Shown here: positions 34,012 to 43,750 of the stretch, piece after piece
Layout of the letters: every line of letters begins with the position of its first letter
Numbering within the stretch: position 1 is the stretch's first letter
DNA from: Thermoguttaceae bacterium
Lineage (GTDB): Bacteria > Planctomycetota > Planctomycetia > Pirellulales > Thermoguttaceae
Length of the DNA stretch: 50,692 bases
Direction of reading: 5' to 3'
Assembly (NCBI GenBank): GCA_017939795.1
Contig: JAGBAA010000069.1
Coordinates: 1 to 50,692, forward strand
Program-made: the position numbers and the translations under genes
Notes under the pieces: generated by a model
Told to the model about the DNA's origin: nothing
The model's database searches: none
The model's input: only the letters and a program-made list of their open reading frames with translations

Positions 34012-34989
34012 TCATTCAACTCGCGCAACTTCCCCATCATTACGGGTCGCGAGATACATATGAGCCTGACCGTCAACCGAATACGAAATGCGCTGTACGG
34101 AACCATCGCACATCACGACGCCGAACGCGCCGGCATGGGAACTTCCGAACTCGATCGAGCCGTCATATCCCTTACGGTCCTGACGCGGCTGTTTTGCCGA
34201 GTTGCTGGAAAGTTTTCCTGCGGTACGCGCATTGTCCTGGTCCTGACCGGCAAACATTCCGTTATCGTCCTGACTCGTCGTCGACTCATAACGGTCCGGA
34301 TTGACAAATTTCTCACCCACAAGATAGGTGTTGGACGTGCCGTCGCGAATTTCCCCCATCGTGGTTTCGCTGCAATCGTACATGACGCCGGTCAGTTTGG
34401 AAATGGTCCACGTCTTGTTTTTGATCGCCTTGCGTCCCGAAGTGTAATCGCCGAATCCGTTACTGGAACTGACTGTGTTATCATACGCACCGGCACTTGC
34501 AGCATAATCGCTCTTTCCGCCCATGTTCGGTTTGTTAGCATTGTAGACGGTCGTGCTGAGCTGATACGGTTTTGCAGTTCGGCGTGAGGGACAATTGAAG
34601 ATCGGAAGAGCCGTACTCATGCACTGGCCTGCACCTTCCTTTTGCGTTCCGGAGACAGATTCGATGTCATTATCTCTTCCGAGCTGATACAGAGCATTCT
34701 GTTCGATAAACGGAAGGATCGAATAACACCAACTGCCCGGCTGAGCTGGCCCGAAACCCGCGTCGGGGTCACCAGACCAATTCCAGTTCCATCCTCCGGA
34801 CGGAAACGCTTTCGTTGTGCTCTCGTGATTCAGCGCAGCTAACCCAATATTCTTAAGATTATTACTGCACTGCATCGTTCTTGCGGCTTCACGTGCCTGC
34901 TGGACGGCTGGAAGCAGAAGACCTACCAACATTCCGATGATCGCGATGACCACCAGAAGTTCGACCAAGGTAAATCCTTTCTGTCTCAT
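34012..34989 (-). CDS. DUF1559 protein with type IV pilin-like leader, 325 aa
   Basis: ATG 34989 follows CAGGAG. The leader is M-R-Q-K-G then F-T-L-V-E-L-L-V-V-I-A-I-I-G, with L-L-P-A-V-Q-Q-A-R-E-A-A-R immediately after. The C-terminal family motif (H-A-G-A-F-G-V-V-M-C-D-G-S-V) is near 295. It resembles the downstream gene along its length but has a different central region, so the pair is an old duplication. A good promoter lies at 35023-35050, and the two genes probably form one operon. Cys residues in C-P-S-R-R and the N-terminal C-S-N-N may pair after export. Confidence 0.9.
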   Translation of the reverse strand: MRQKGFTLVELLVVIAIIGMLVGLLLPAVQQAREAARTMQCSNNLKNIGLAALNHESTTKAFPSGGWNWNWSGDPDAGFGPAQPGSWCYSILPFIEQNALYQLGRDNDIESVSGTQKEGAGQCMSTALPIFNCPSRRTAKPYQLSTTVYNANKPNMGGKSDYAASAGAYDNTVSSSNGFGDYTSGRKAIKNKTWTISKLTGVMYDCSETTMGEIRDGTSNTYLVGEKFVNPDRYESTTSQDDNGMFAGQDQDNARTAGKLSSNSAKQPRQDRKGYDGSIEFGSSHAGAFGVVMCDGSVQRISYSVDGQAHMYLATRNDGEVARVE

Positions 34990-35022
34990 GTTTTTACTCC
35001 TGATGAAATATGATGTCCCCAA

Positions 35023-35050
35023 ATTTTACAATATTATTTATTTACGTCAA
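35023..35050 (-). promoter_or_regulatory. Promoter of the DUF1559 gene pair
   Basis: Minus-strand TTGACG (35050-35045), 16 AT-rich bases, TAAAAT (35028-35023). The leader to ATG 34989 is about 27 bases. Confidence 0.6.
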
Positions 35051-35223
35051 TTTCATGAGATGTAGCGTGCCCCATAAAATAGACGTTTCAATATATAAAA
35101 AAACGGACCTTAAATAATTACTTCTATTTTACTCGATTGGTTCGGAAATTCAAGACGGATCCTGAAATTTTTTCTAAATTTGGGGAAAAAATCGAAAAAT
35201 TTTTTCAAAATACTCTTTTCTTA

Positions 35224-35259
35224 AAAAAACAGCCGACTGTGTGGTCAGGACAGTCGGCT
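35224..35259 (-). terminator. Terminator of the first beta-strand-repeat gene
   Basis: AGCCGACTGT (35231-35240) pairs perfectly with ACAGTCGGCT (35250-35259). On the minus strand it is followed by seven T. Confidence 0.8.
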
Positions 35260-35290
35260 GGCTGGTCGTCATTTACTCAATGAACGTTGT

Positions 35291-38200
35291 TTAATGTTGT
35301 TGTTTCCGTCGGAGTTTCGGGATCCCGAACGCACCGGCGATCAAAAGCACCCACGTTGTAGGTTCCGGAAGGGAATTCGTGTTGCCGAGCGTCAGCATCA
35401 GCGATCCGTTCGTTAGTTCCGTGAACCAGCGAAGATCGTCGTCTTCCGCGAAAATGTTCACTCCATCAAGCGTCAAACCCGTAAGAGTGTCCGTGTTTGG
35501 CGTCTCGATGAGCGTCAGCATCTCGATGTCTTCCGGAGCTTCGCCCGTCAGGTAAACATTCAGCGTATTATTTCCCTCGAACGTGACGTTCTCGGCGGTC
35601 ACCGGCGTGTCAAGCGCGGCCAGATCGACCGTCAGCCCCAAGTTTACGCCATCCGCGAATACGAGGCTTCCTTCCGAATCGATATTCACGTCAAACTCAA
35701 CGCCGGAATCAGCCGAGTCGGTAAATTTCAGCGTTCCTTTGCCCGTCACGGTGGAATCGATGTCGTATTTTTCCATCGTCGCGTGCGGGTTGTCGAACGT
35801 GACCGTCTTGCCTTCCGCAATGTCGAAATTACCGTCAAAGACTGCGTCCGTCTTCGCCGTTCCGGAGACGATACTGCCGTCCAGGAGACCGACGAAACCG
35901 TTTTCCGTGTTCACGTCGAAGTTGAACCAGTTGCTCGTTCCGTTCAGACGCAGACCGATACCCATGAAATCATTGTACGCATCGCGTGCCTGGGCGACCT
36001 GACCACCGCCATGTTCGCTGACACGCAGGTCGATGAGGTAATTTCCGGCTGGAAGGGTGACTCCCAGAGCTTCCGTTCGCACACAGTTTCCGGGATCGTA
36101 ATTCATGAGCGTCTGCCATTCGGTACCGTCGATCGGATTTCCACTTGCATCGAGAGGTTTGACCCAGATGCCGATTTTGTCGTCAAATTGTCCGCCAAAG
36201 TCAAGCGTCAGGTCTTTCAGCAGCGTGATCGTGTTCGTGTAGGAAAGTGCCGCATAGTCATTCGGGATGTACTTGAGGACCTGATTGCCGTCACCGCTGT
36301 TGGCAGCCTGCGACATGTCGAAGACTTTTTCGTCGTACTGGATCACGTCGATCCCCTCGGTCATCATCGGCGTGATCGCACCTGTCGCGTCCGCCTGGTC
36401 TTCGTATAGCGTCATCGTGTACGGCGAGCCGGTGTAGTTCTGCGGCATCGTGAGCGTCACGTTGTCCGTGGTTTTCAACGTACCGTTGAACAGACCGCTT
36501 CCCACAGAAACGTTTCCGCCGTTGATCTGAAGGGTGGTCCCTTCCGAAACCGGCGTACTGGCCATTTTGAGATTCGTATTCGTGTTCGTGTTGAAAATGA
36601 CCGTTCCTTTACCCGTGATGCTTCCCGCGATCTCGGCAGAGGCGAACTCTTCCGGAGAGAACTCGATGACCGCGTTTTCTGTCTCAGCATTGATCGTGCC
36701 GCGGAAGTCTTCCGGATTCGCCGTGGTGGTGACTTTCCCGGAGTTGGCGTTCGTGAGCGTTCCGTAGCCGTTCAGGGTGGTCAGCGTGTTTTCACGCGTC
36801 GTATTGAACTTCAGCTCGCCGCCGCGCAAGTCAACACTTCCGGTCCCGATCTTGCCCGTTGCGCCGCCGTTGCCGAACTGGAGCGTACCCGCCTGGACTT
36901 CCGTGACTCCGGAGTAGTTATTTTCACCGGTAAGGATCTGTGTGCCAGTCCCGACTTTGCGGACTTTCACCGCCGAAGCAGTGCCGGGTTCTGCGACGTG
37001 TTTGGCACTTCCGCAGAGGATACCTTCAAAAAGAGCAGTCTGATTCTCAAACGCAGAGTGATTGTCTTGTCCCAGAACGAACCAACGGTCGCCGCGGATG
37101 ACGTTCCCTTTCCCAGTGAGTCCGTCAATGTAGACGTCGCTGCCGTTCCAGAGGTTAAACGCCGCGCCCTCCGCGATGTTGACGGAGCCTTTGTTTCCGC
37201 TCCAGGTCTGCGAATAGTACCCTCCGTTGACGAACTCTCCGCCCTGAATGTCGAGCAGACCGCCGGTGGCCATCGCCATGACGAAATTCACGTTTCCGTT
37301 GGCGGTGTAGAGGTAGTCCTGTCCTGTGACGCGGAGCGTTCCGGCACCGTTGACCGTCACGACGCCGGAGCCGTTGCTCAACGCTTTATCAATGGTTTCG
37401 TTCGTGCCGGCATTCGGAGTGCCAGTTCGGGCGAATTCCAGAACGCCTCCTTTATTGATCGTGAACGTCATGGCCTGCGCCTGCTGCGGAACGATATTAT
37501 CGTAAACCAGCGTCGCTCCGTCGTTGACCGTGATCTGCGGCAGTGCAAAACGCGCATTCCCGGCGGCCGGAGTCGCAGAATTCACTACGACTTTACCGCT
37601 TCCAATGACTGCCGAGCCGGTATTCGTGATGCTGCTTCCGATCGTCGTGACGGAATCCGCCCCGTTGTCGAAAAGGAGCGTGCCGCCGTCGGCGACCTGC
37701 ACTCCGATGGAAGTGGTGCCTTTGAGGTAGTCCCCGGTGTCCGCGGACGTGAGTGTTTTGCCGGTCGGAGCGAAGAGCTGGACCGTCGTGTTGGGACGGG
37801 CGGTCTTCTCGGCGTTGAACGTGTCGAGCGTAAAGCCCGTGGTGTCCGTGCTGCTCACGTAAAGCGAAAGCGTGGATCCGTCCGCGATAGTGAATTTGTC
37901 GAGTGCGACTGCACTTCCGAGAGCCAGGTGCGCACCGCTGGCGACTTTTACTGCGCCGGTGACGTCTGGAACATTGAGGATCTCGACCGTTCCCTTCTGA
38001 ATGTCAAGCGTTCCCGCGACCGTGACGGCCTGACGAAGGCTGCTGAGCTGATTTGTGTTGAAGACCAGCGTTTTGTCGGCGTAGATGTTGACTATCGCGT
38101 CCGTGCCGATGTATCCGTTCGTGCCGTTGCCGATCTGAAGCGTTCCGTCGGCGACCTGGACATATCCAGTGGAGAGAAATGCACCGGAGAGGATCTGCGT

Positions 38201-38917
38201 GCCGGTGCCGTATTTGCAGACCGAAATATTCTTTCCGCTGGCGAATGTACCGGTGAATTCAGGCGTCTGCTGCGCACCGTCTACCAGCCACGTAGAGTTG
38301 GCCCTTCCAATGTCGAGCCAACGCGCGGCAGTCGAACCGCTCGTGACGGTACCGGAACCGACCAGAGAGTCCACTTTCATATTCGTGCCGTCCCAAATAT
38401 CAAGATTGGCTCCGGACGCGATTTGAAGGTCCGCCTTGTTGTCGTTCCAGTTCTGCTGATTCCAGCCGCCGTTGACGAATGTTCCCTGCTGAATGTCGAT
38501 CAGCGCGCCGTCTTCCATCGCAAATTTGATCGAGTAACCGTCCGCTCCAGTATAGCCGCTGGACTGTGCCGCAAGACGGCCGGAACCGGTCTTCACGAAC
38601 GTTCCGGACCCGGTGAACTGGAGTGCCTGATTGTTTGCATTGATCAGCGCGTTGCCAGCCGCGTGATTGTCCGTTTTCGTATTATTCATGACCAGCGAGC
38701 CGTCGATGTCGATCGTGATGTCCTGCGTCTGGCCGATGAGAATGTTTTCACCGAGCGTGACGGTCGCGCCGGCGCTGATCGTTACGTTTTCATTCCATGT
38801 CGGTGCCGAGGAAAACGTTGTGTCCGTATCGAAAGTTACGGCAAACGCAGAGTGTGCCGCTGCGGAAAGTAAAAGGGCGGAACTCCACGCAGTGATTTGG
38901 AGGCAATTTTTTTTCAT
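35291..38917 (-). CDS. Giant exported beta-strand-repeat protein with PEP-CTERM tail (paralogue 1), 1208 aa
   Basis: ATG 38917 (M-K-K-N-C-L-Q-I-T) is chosen over one four codons upstream because GGAAG lies before it. The signal peptide is at 1-27. Most of the protein is repeated beta-strand units of the autotransporter-associated repeat type. A clear example is K-V-G-T-G-T-Q-I-L-T-G-E-N-N-Y-S-G, followed by T-E-V-Q-A-G-T-L-Q-F-G-N-G-G. The C-terminus is a PEP-CTERM sorting signal (L-P-E-P-T-T-W, a hydrophobic helix, then K-L-R-R-K-Q). An exosortase would process it; none is in the window. No outer-membrane beta-barrel domain is present. It is a tandem paralogue of 39185-42820, with a near-identical DNA block at 35712-35986. 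It is probably a surface or matrix protein. Confidence 0.88.
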   Translation of the reverse strand: MKKNCLQITAWSSALLLSAAAHSAFAVTFDTDTTFSSAPTWNENVTISAGATVTLGENILIGQTQDITIDIDGSLVMNNTKTDNHAAGNALINANNQALQFTGSGTFVKTGSGRLAAQSSGYTGADGYSIKFAMEDGALIDIQQGTFVNGGWNQQNWNDNKADLQIASGANLDIWDGTNMKVDSLVGSGTVTSGSTAARWLDIGRANSTWLVDGAQQTPEFTGTFASGKNISVCKYGTGTQILSGAFLSTGYVQVADGTLQIGNGTNGYIGTDAIVNIYADKTLVFNTNQLSSLRQAVTVAGTLDIQKGTVEILNVPDVTGAVKVASGAHLALGSAVALDKFTIADGSTLSLYVSSTDTTGFTLDTFNAEKTARPNTTVQLFAPTGKTLTSADTGDYLKGTTSIGVQVADGGTLLFDNGADSVTTIGSSITNTGSAVIGSGKVVVNSATPAAGNARFALPQITVNDGATLVYDNIVPQQAQAMTFTINKGGVLEFARTGTPNAGTNETIDKALSNGSGVVTVNGAGTLRVTGQDYLYTANGNVNFVMAMATGGLLDIQGGEFVNGGYYSQTWSGNKGSVNIAEGAAFNLWNGSDVYIDGLTGKGNVIRGDRWFVLGQDNHSAFENQTALFEGILCGSAKHVAEPGTASAVKVRKVGTGTQILTGENNYSGVTEVQAGTLQFGNGGATGKIGTGSVDLRGGELKFNTTRENTLTTLNGYGTLTNANSGKVTTTANPEDFRGTINAETENAVIEFSPEEFASAEIAGSITGKGTVIFNTNTNTNLKMASTPVSEGTTLQINGGNVSVGSGLFNGTLKTTDNVTLTMPQNYTGSPYTMTLYEDQADATGAITPMMTEGIDVIQYDEKVFDMSQAANSGDGNQVLKYIPNDYAALSYTNTITLLKDLTLDFGGQFDDKIGIWVKPLDASGNPIDGTEWQTLMNYDPGNCVRTEALGVTLPAGNYLIDLRVSEHGGGQVAQARDAYNDFMGIGLRLNGTSNWFNFDVNTENGFVGLLDGSIVSGTAKTDAVFDGNFDIAEGKTVTFDNPHATMEKYDIDSTVTGKGTLKFTDSADSGVEFDVNIDSEGSLVFADGVNLGLTVDLAALDTPVTAENVTFEGNNTLNVYLTGEAPEDIEMLTLIETPNTDTLTGLTLDGVNIFAEDDDLRWFTELTNGSLMLTLGNTNSLPEPTTWVLLIAGAFGIPKLRRKQQH

Positions 38918-39004
38918 GGGTTCTTCCAAATAAAAAGTCGAAGGAAAATCAGCCTGTTCTTATGGGGGCAAGCAAAAACAGTACAACAAAACCACTTACC
39001 AGAT

Positions 39005-39032
39005 ATTTTACTCCACACAGCGTTGATTTCAA
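39005..39032 (-). promoter_or_regulatory. Promoter of beta-strand-repeat paralogue 1
   Basis: Minus-strand TTGAAA (39032-39027), 16 bases, TAAAAT (39010-39005). The preceding AAAAAACACTTG is shared with the promoter of paralogue 2. Confidence 0.65.
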
Positions 39033-39105
39033 GTGTTTTTTAGAAAAATTTTCCAAAATTCTCGCAAAAAACTCCCAATTTAAGAACTTTTTCTCCGCAA
39101 ATAAG

Positions 39106-39141
39106 AAAAAATGCCGGTCACGCAAAATTTACGGACCGGCA
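39106..39141 (-). terminator. Terminator of beta-strand-repeat paralogue 2
   Basis: TGCCGGTC (39112-39119) pairs perfectly with GACCGGCA (39134-39141). On the minus strand it is followed by six T. Confidence 0.75.
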
Positions 39142-39184
39142 ATTTTCTGGAATGGATGAAGAACTTAACGTTCCAGTGTGTTTC

Positions 39185-42100
39185 TTAATGTTTCCGGCGG
39201 AGTTTCAGGATCCCGAACGCGCCGGCGAGGAGAAGGATCCACGCCGCCGGTTCCGGAACGGAATTCGAATTGCCGAGCGTCAGGGAAAGCACACCGTTCG
39301 CCAGACTCGGAGCCCAGCGCATATTGGCGTCTTCCGCGATGATGTTCAGTGCCGCAAGATCGAATCCGACGAGCGAGTCTGCATCCGAAGTCTCGATGAG
39401 CGTGAGGACGTCGATCCCTTCCGGAGCGTCGCCTTCCAGCGTCAGGAAGATCTCATTCAGCCCTTCGAATGTGACGGAGTCGGCAGAAATAAGCGGTTCC
39501 GTATTCTCGAGGCCAACCGTAAACGCAAGGTCCACGCCTTCCGCGAAGACGATCGCGCCTTCGGAGTCGATGTTCACATCGTACTTCACGCCGGAATTGG
39601 CCGAGTCGGTGAATTTCAGCGTTCCTTTGCCCGTCACGGTGGAATCGATGTCGTATTTTTCCATCGTCGCGTGCGGGTTGTCGAACGTGACCGTCTTGCC
39701 TTCCGCAATGTCGAAATTGCCGTCAAAGGCCGCGTCCGTCTTCGCCGTTCCGGAGACGATGCTGCCGTCCAGGAGACCGACGAAACCGTTTTCCGTGTTC
39801 ACGTCGAAGTTGAACCAGTTGCTCGTGCCGTTCAGACGCAGACCGATACCCATGAAATCATTGTACGCATCACGTCCCTGAGCATTCTGTCCACCTCCAT
39901 TTTCACTGACACGCAGGTCAATGAGGTAGTTTCCAGCCGAAAGTGTCACTGCATCTGCCTGATGCCATTTGCAAACATCGCCGCGGTAATCCATGAGCGT
40001 CCGCCATTCGGCACCGTCGATCGGATTGCCGTCTGCGTCAAGCGGTTTCACCCAGATGCCGACACGGTCGTCGAACTGTCCGCCAAAGTCAAGCGTCAGG
40101 TCTTTCAAAACCGTGATCTTGTTCGTGTAGGAAAGCGCCGAGTAGTCGTTCGGAATGTAGACGGCGACATTGTTGCCGTTACCGTTATTCGCGGCCTGCG
40201 ACATGTCGAAGACCTTTTCATCGTAGACCTTCACGGTAACGTCGCTCAAGTCACTCGTTGGAGTGATCCTTCCATCTTTGACCGTGTTATTTTTATAGAG
40301 GGTCATCGTGTACGGCGAGCCGGTGTAGTTCTGCGGCATGGTGAGCGTCACGTTTTCTGCGGCTTTCAGAGTGCCATCGAAATCGTTTCCAACGGAGATG
40401 TTTCCTCCGGAGATCTCGACCGTCGCGTCTTTAGCGACGGAATTGCTCGCCATTTTGAGCGTGGAACCAGCGTTCGTCCGGAACACGACGGTTCCCTTCC
40501 CGGTGATGTTTCCCGGGAGTTGGACCGTGCCGAATTCTTCCGGCGCAAACTCAATGACCGCGTTTTCCGTCTCGGGGTTGAGCGTACCGCGGAAGTTTTC
40601 CGGATTCGCCGCGGTGGTGACTTTCCCGGAGTTCGCGTTCGTGAGTTTCCCGTAGCCGTTCAGGTTGTTCAGGGTGTTCACGATCGTATTGTTGAACTTC
40701 AGCTCGCCGCCGCGAATGTCAACGTTTCCCGTTCCAATATTTCCCGTCGCGCCGCCGTTTCCGAACTGAAGCGTTCCGCCCTGGACCTCCGTCGTTCCGG
40801 TGTAGTTATTGAGACCCGCCAGGATCTGCGTACCGGTACCGTGCATTCGCACAGAAATGCTCGTCGAGGCGTTCGGATTCGGCGTGTGGTTGTCGCTGCT
40901 TCCGCAGATGGTACCTTCAAAGAGTGCCGTGTTGTTTTCAAACGTCGAATGATTATCCTGTCCGAAATCGATCCGTCCGCTTGTGCCTCGGATAATGTAC
41001 CCTTTTCCGGTCAAACCGTCCATGTGCGCCCACGCGGAGCTGTTCCAGAGGTTCAGGGCAGCGCCTTCCGCGATGTAAACGGAGCCTTTATTGTTCCCCC
41101 ATGTCTGTTTGGAGTAGCCGCCGTTGACCAGCTGTCCGTCGAGGATCTCCAGCCATCCTCCGGAGTCCATCTGCATGGTAAACTGAACGTTTCCATGCGC
41201 GGCGTGGAGATAATTGCCGCCGGTAACGCGAATCGTTCCGGCCCCATTGAACGTGACGGATCCGCTTCCGTTTGCCAGACTGTTTGCCGCCTGCTCGGTC
41301 GTATTGGAGGCGTAATTGCCGGTCATGGCAAATTCCAGAACGCCGCCTTCGTTGACCAGATAAGTCATGGAACGAGTCTGCCGGGCAACGACGCCGTCCC
41401 AGAGAAGGTGCCCGCCGTCGTTGACCGTGATCTTGCTGAAATCGAATCGGGCATTGCCGTTCGCGGGGGTCGCGGAGTTCACGATGACTTTCCCGCTGTT
41501 GATGACCGCCTCGCCGGATGTGCCGATGAGACTTCCGATCGTCGTGACAGAATCCGCCCCGTTATCGAAAAAGAGCGTTCCGCCGCCAGCGACCTGCGCT
41601 GCGACGGACGTCGTGCCTTTGAGGCCGTCCCCGAGATCCACCGTCGAAACCGTCTTGCCGGTCGGCACGAAGAAACGCATTTCCGCGTTTGCTCTCGCGG
41701 TTTTCTCTGCGTTGAACGTGTCCATCGTGAAGGCCGTCTCATCGCTCGGATTGACGTAAAGTCCAAGCACGCTGCCGGCTGCCGTCGTGACGTTTGTGAG
41801 TTCATCGACTTTGCCAAGTGCGAGGAAACCGCCATTCGCGACGTTGAACGTACCGGTGAATGCGGTGGAGTCCATGATCTCCAGCGTTCCTTTCGTCACG
41901 TCGACGGCACCCGCGCCGGTAAAGCCTTTGCGAATGCTGCTGGTCTGCGTGGAATTGATGACCAGCTTGCCGTTTTCACGGACTTCGACGCCGGAAGAAG
42001 TTCCAATGTACCCTTTGGTTCCATTTCCGATCTGGAGCGTTCCGCCGGAAATGTAAGCTGTGCCGTTCGAGAGGTACGCGCCGGAAAGGATCTGCGTTCC

Positions 42101-42820
42101 GGTACCGTATTTGTGGAGGTTAATGTTTTTCCCGCTGGCGATCGTGCCTGAGAATTCGGGAGTCTGCTGTTTGCCGTTCACGATCCACGTGGAGTTGCCC
42201 AGTCCGAAGTCGACGAATCGGCTGGCAGTGGAACCGCTTGTGATCGTTCCGGATCCGACCAGAGAGTCCACTTTCATATTCGAGCCGTCCCAGAGGTCAA
42301 GATTGGCTCCGGAGGCAATGCGGAGGTCCGCCTTGTTGTCGTTCCAGTTCTGCTGATTCCAGCCGCCGTTGACGAGCGTACCTTTCTGAATGTCGATCAG
42401 CGCACCGTCACTGAACGCGAATTTGATGGAGTAGCCGCCCGCACCTTTGTATCCGCTGGACTGCATGGCCAAACGCCCGGTACCGTTATGCACGAGAGTA
42501 CCGGTGCCGGTGAACTGGATCGCCTTATTGTTTCCATTAATGAAAGAGTTACCGGCTCCGTGATTATCCGTTTTGGCAGAGTTCATCACGAGTGTGCCGT
42601 TGAGGTCGATCGTAATGTCCTTCGTCTGGCCAATGAGAACGTTCTGCCCAAGAGTAACGGTCGCGCCGGAATTGATCGTTACGTTTTCACCCCATGCAGG
42701 AGCTGTTGAAAACGTGGTATTCGTGTCATACGTGACACCAAAAGCGGAATTAGCTGCGGACGCAGCAAGAAACAGCGCGGAGCTCCACGCAGTCACCTGG
42801 CGGCATATCTTTTTCATCAT
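39185..42820 (-). CDS. Giant exported beta-strand-repeat protein with PEP-CTERM tail (paralogue 2), 1211 aa
   Basis: Begins M-M-K-K-I-C-R-Q-V-T-A-W-S-S-A-L-F-L-A and has a signal peptide to about residue 29. Collinear with the 35291-38917 protein over its whole length: the same N-terminal Y-D-T-N-T-T-F start to the mature chain, the same repeat units (H-G-T-G-T-Q-I-L-A-G-L-N-N-Y-T-G), the same W-F-N-F-D-V-N-T-E-N-G-F-V-G-L-L segment. It ends V-P-E-P-A-A-W, a hydrophobic helix and K-L-R-R-K-H, a PEP-CTERM signal. It arose by tandem duplication, and most of the sequence has since diverged except for the block at 39600-39874. It has its own promoter (42903-42930) and terminator (39106-39141). 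Confidence 0.88.
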   Translation of the reverse strand: MMKKICRQVTAWSSALFLAASAANSAFGVTYDTNTTFSTAPAWGENVTINSGATVTLGQNVLIGQTKDITIDLNGTLVMNSAKTDNHGAGNSFINGNNKAIQFTGTGTLVHNGTGRLAMQSSGYKGAGGYSIKFAFSDGALIDIQKGTLVNGGWNQQNWNDNKADLRIASGANLDLWDGSNMKVDSLVGSGTITSGSTASRFVDFGLGNSTWIVNGKQQTPEFSGTIASGKNINLHKYGTGTQILSGAYLSNGTAYISGGTLQIGNGTKGYIGTSSGVEVRENGKLVINSTQTSSIRKGFTGAGAVDVTKGTLEIMDSTAFTGTFNVANGGFLALGKVDELTNVTTAAGSVLGLYVNPSDETAFTMDTFNAEKTARANAEMRFFVPTGKTVSTVDLGDGLKGTTSVAAQVAGGGTLFFDNGADSVTTIGSLIGTSGEAVINSGKVIVNSATPANGNARFDFSKITVNDGGHLLWDGVVARQTRSMTYLVNEGGVLEFAMTGNYASNTTEQAANSLANGSGSVTFNGAGTIRVTGGNYLHAAHGNVQFTMQMDSGGWLEILDGQLVNGGYSKQTWGNNKGSVYIAEGAALNLWNSSAWAHMDGLTGKGYIIRGTSGRIDFGQDNHSTFENNTALFEGTICGSSDNHTPNPNASTSISVRMHGTGTQILAGLNNYTGTTEVQGGTLQFGNGGATGNIGTGNVDIRGGELKFNNTIVNTLNNLNGYGKLTNANSGKVTTAANPENFRGTLNPETENAVIEFAPEEFGTVQLPGNITGKGTVVFRTNAGSTLKMASNSVAKDATVEISGGNISVGNDFDGTLKAAENVTLTMPQNYTGSPYTMTLYKNNTVKDGRITPTSDLSDVTVKVYDEKVFDMSQAANNGNGNNVAVYIPNDYSALSYTNKITVLKDLTLDFGGQFDDRVGIWVKPLDADGNPIDGAEWRTLMDYRGDVCKWHQADAVTLSAGNYLIDLRVSENGGGQNAQGRDAYNDFMGIGLRLNGTSNWFNFDVNTENGFVGLLDGSIVSGTAKTDAAFDGNFDIAEGKTVTFDNPHATMEKYDIDSTVTGKGTLKFTDSANSGVKYDVNIDSEGAIVFAEGVDLAFTVGLENTEPLISADSVTFEGLNEIFLTLEGDAPEGIDVLTLIETSDADSLVGFDLAALNIIAEDANMRWAPSLANGVLSLTLGNSNSVPEPAAWILLLAGAFGILKLRRKH

Positions 42821-42902
42821 TATTTTTCCATGTTTTAAAAGGGGGCAAATCGACAGGCCGTCATATCATCACTTCAACAGCCTGCTTAAAACATTACTTG
42901 TT

Positions 42903-42930
42903 ATTTTACACGAAAGAAATTTTCTTGCAA
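42903..42930 (-). promoter_or_regulatory. Promoter of beta-strand-repeat paralogue 2
   Basis: Minus-strand TTGCAA (42930-42925), 16 bases, TAAAAT (42908-42903), preceded by AAAAAACAC as in paralogue 1. The leader is about 75 bases. Confidence 0.65.
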
Positions 42931-43673
42931 GTGTTTTTTGCAAAAAATTAAAAATTTCCCACAAAAATCCACTGGAACATCGCGATTTTACCGATAATTC
43001 CATTCAAATACACTTCTTTGATTAAAAAACAAAAGAAAAACATGACAGAATACTTCCCAAAACCTCCACATCAGTCCACATTCTGACCAATAAAGCCACT
43101 ATAAAATAAAAAGATTCAAGTTTCAACTTTCAAAATCGCCTGTTTTGGCAAATAAAATAATTACATCACTTAACACAGAGGACCTGCGAACAATATTTAA
43201 TATCCATTAAATTTCTACATAACATGAAACAAAAAACAAATTTCCAACTTTATTGTATTCTGCCCCGATCCAACATCGCAAACCCCTTAAAACTTTCCAT
43301 TTTTTAAGGCCCAAGCCGGTCGGTGTTTGAGCCATAGGGATCGGGACGAACTCTTCTTCGGCTCCCGATTTCGACCACAAAGGTTGCTGGATCTTCGCAG
43401 AAACACACAGAAACAAGGATCACAGAAACTCCCTTCAAGAGGATCGGCATCACAAGGTCTGACGGAGCGGCTGGAGTGCTCTTTCCGGAACTTCCGATTC
43501 CATTCAAAACGCTGGGGACACCTTCCACAGGCAGCGGCAGTTCCGCCACTAGTGCTCAGGCTAAAATTTCCAAATACACTTCCCGGATAGGGGGAACGAA
43601 CGGACTTCCAAGGGTATTCCGTTTGGAAATCTGAAAATTTCCTCAAACCTTTAAAAAATTTTCCCTCCCCCCC
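42931..43673. other. Gene-free stretch before tRNA-Ser
   Basis: The left part (to about 43260) is AT-rich with no gene. From about 43300 to 43620 the base composition rises and frames open on both strands. One on the minus strand (43549-43304) begins MAELPLPVEGVPSVLNG, but no ribosome site, family or repeat is recognised. It may be decayed mobile or surface-gene sequence; I cannot support a gene. Confidence 0.4.
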
Positions 43674-43701
43674 TTGCAGAAAATTCAAAGTCTGGTATAT
43701 T
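43674..43701 (+). promoter_or_regulatory. Promoter of tRNA-Ser
   Basis: TTGCAG (43674-43679), 16 bases, TATATT (43696-43701) preceded by TCTGG. The mature tRNA starts about 50 bases downstream. Confidence 0.7.
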
Positions 43702-43750
43702 GTTAGGAGATCAAGGGGAGATAGGATACTGGATCCTGTTTTTCTTTGTC

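Noticed and set aside
32940..34304. 454-codon plus-strand frame spanning both DUF1559 genes
   Set aside because: It crosses two well-supported minus-strand genes and their intergenic region without a start signal of its own.
39152..42151. 999-codon plus-strand reading frame opposite beta-strand-repeat paralogue 2
   Set aside because: The repeats and GC-rich third positions of the real gene keep the opposite frame open. The composition (R, V, D, H rich) is typical of an antisense shadow.
43304..43549. Minus-strand 81-codon frame before tRNA-Ser
   Set aside because: The peptide has some protein-like character, but there is no ribosome site, promoter or recognisable family, and a different frame is open across the same bases.
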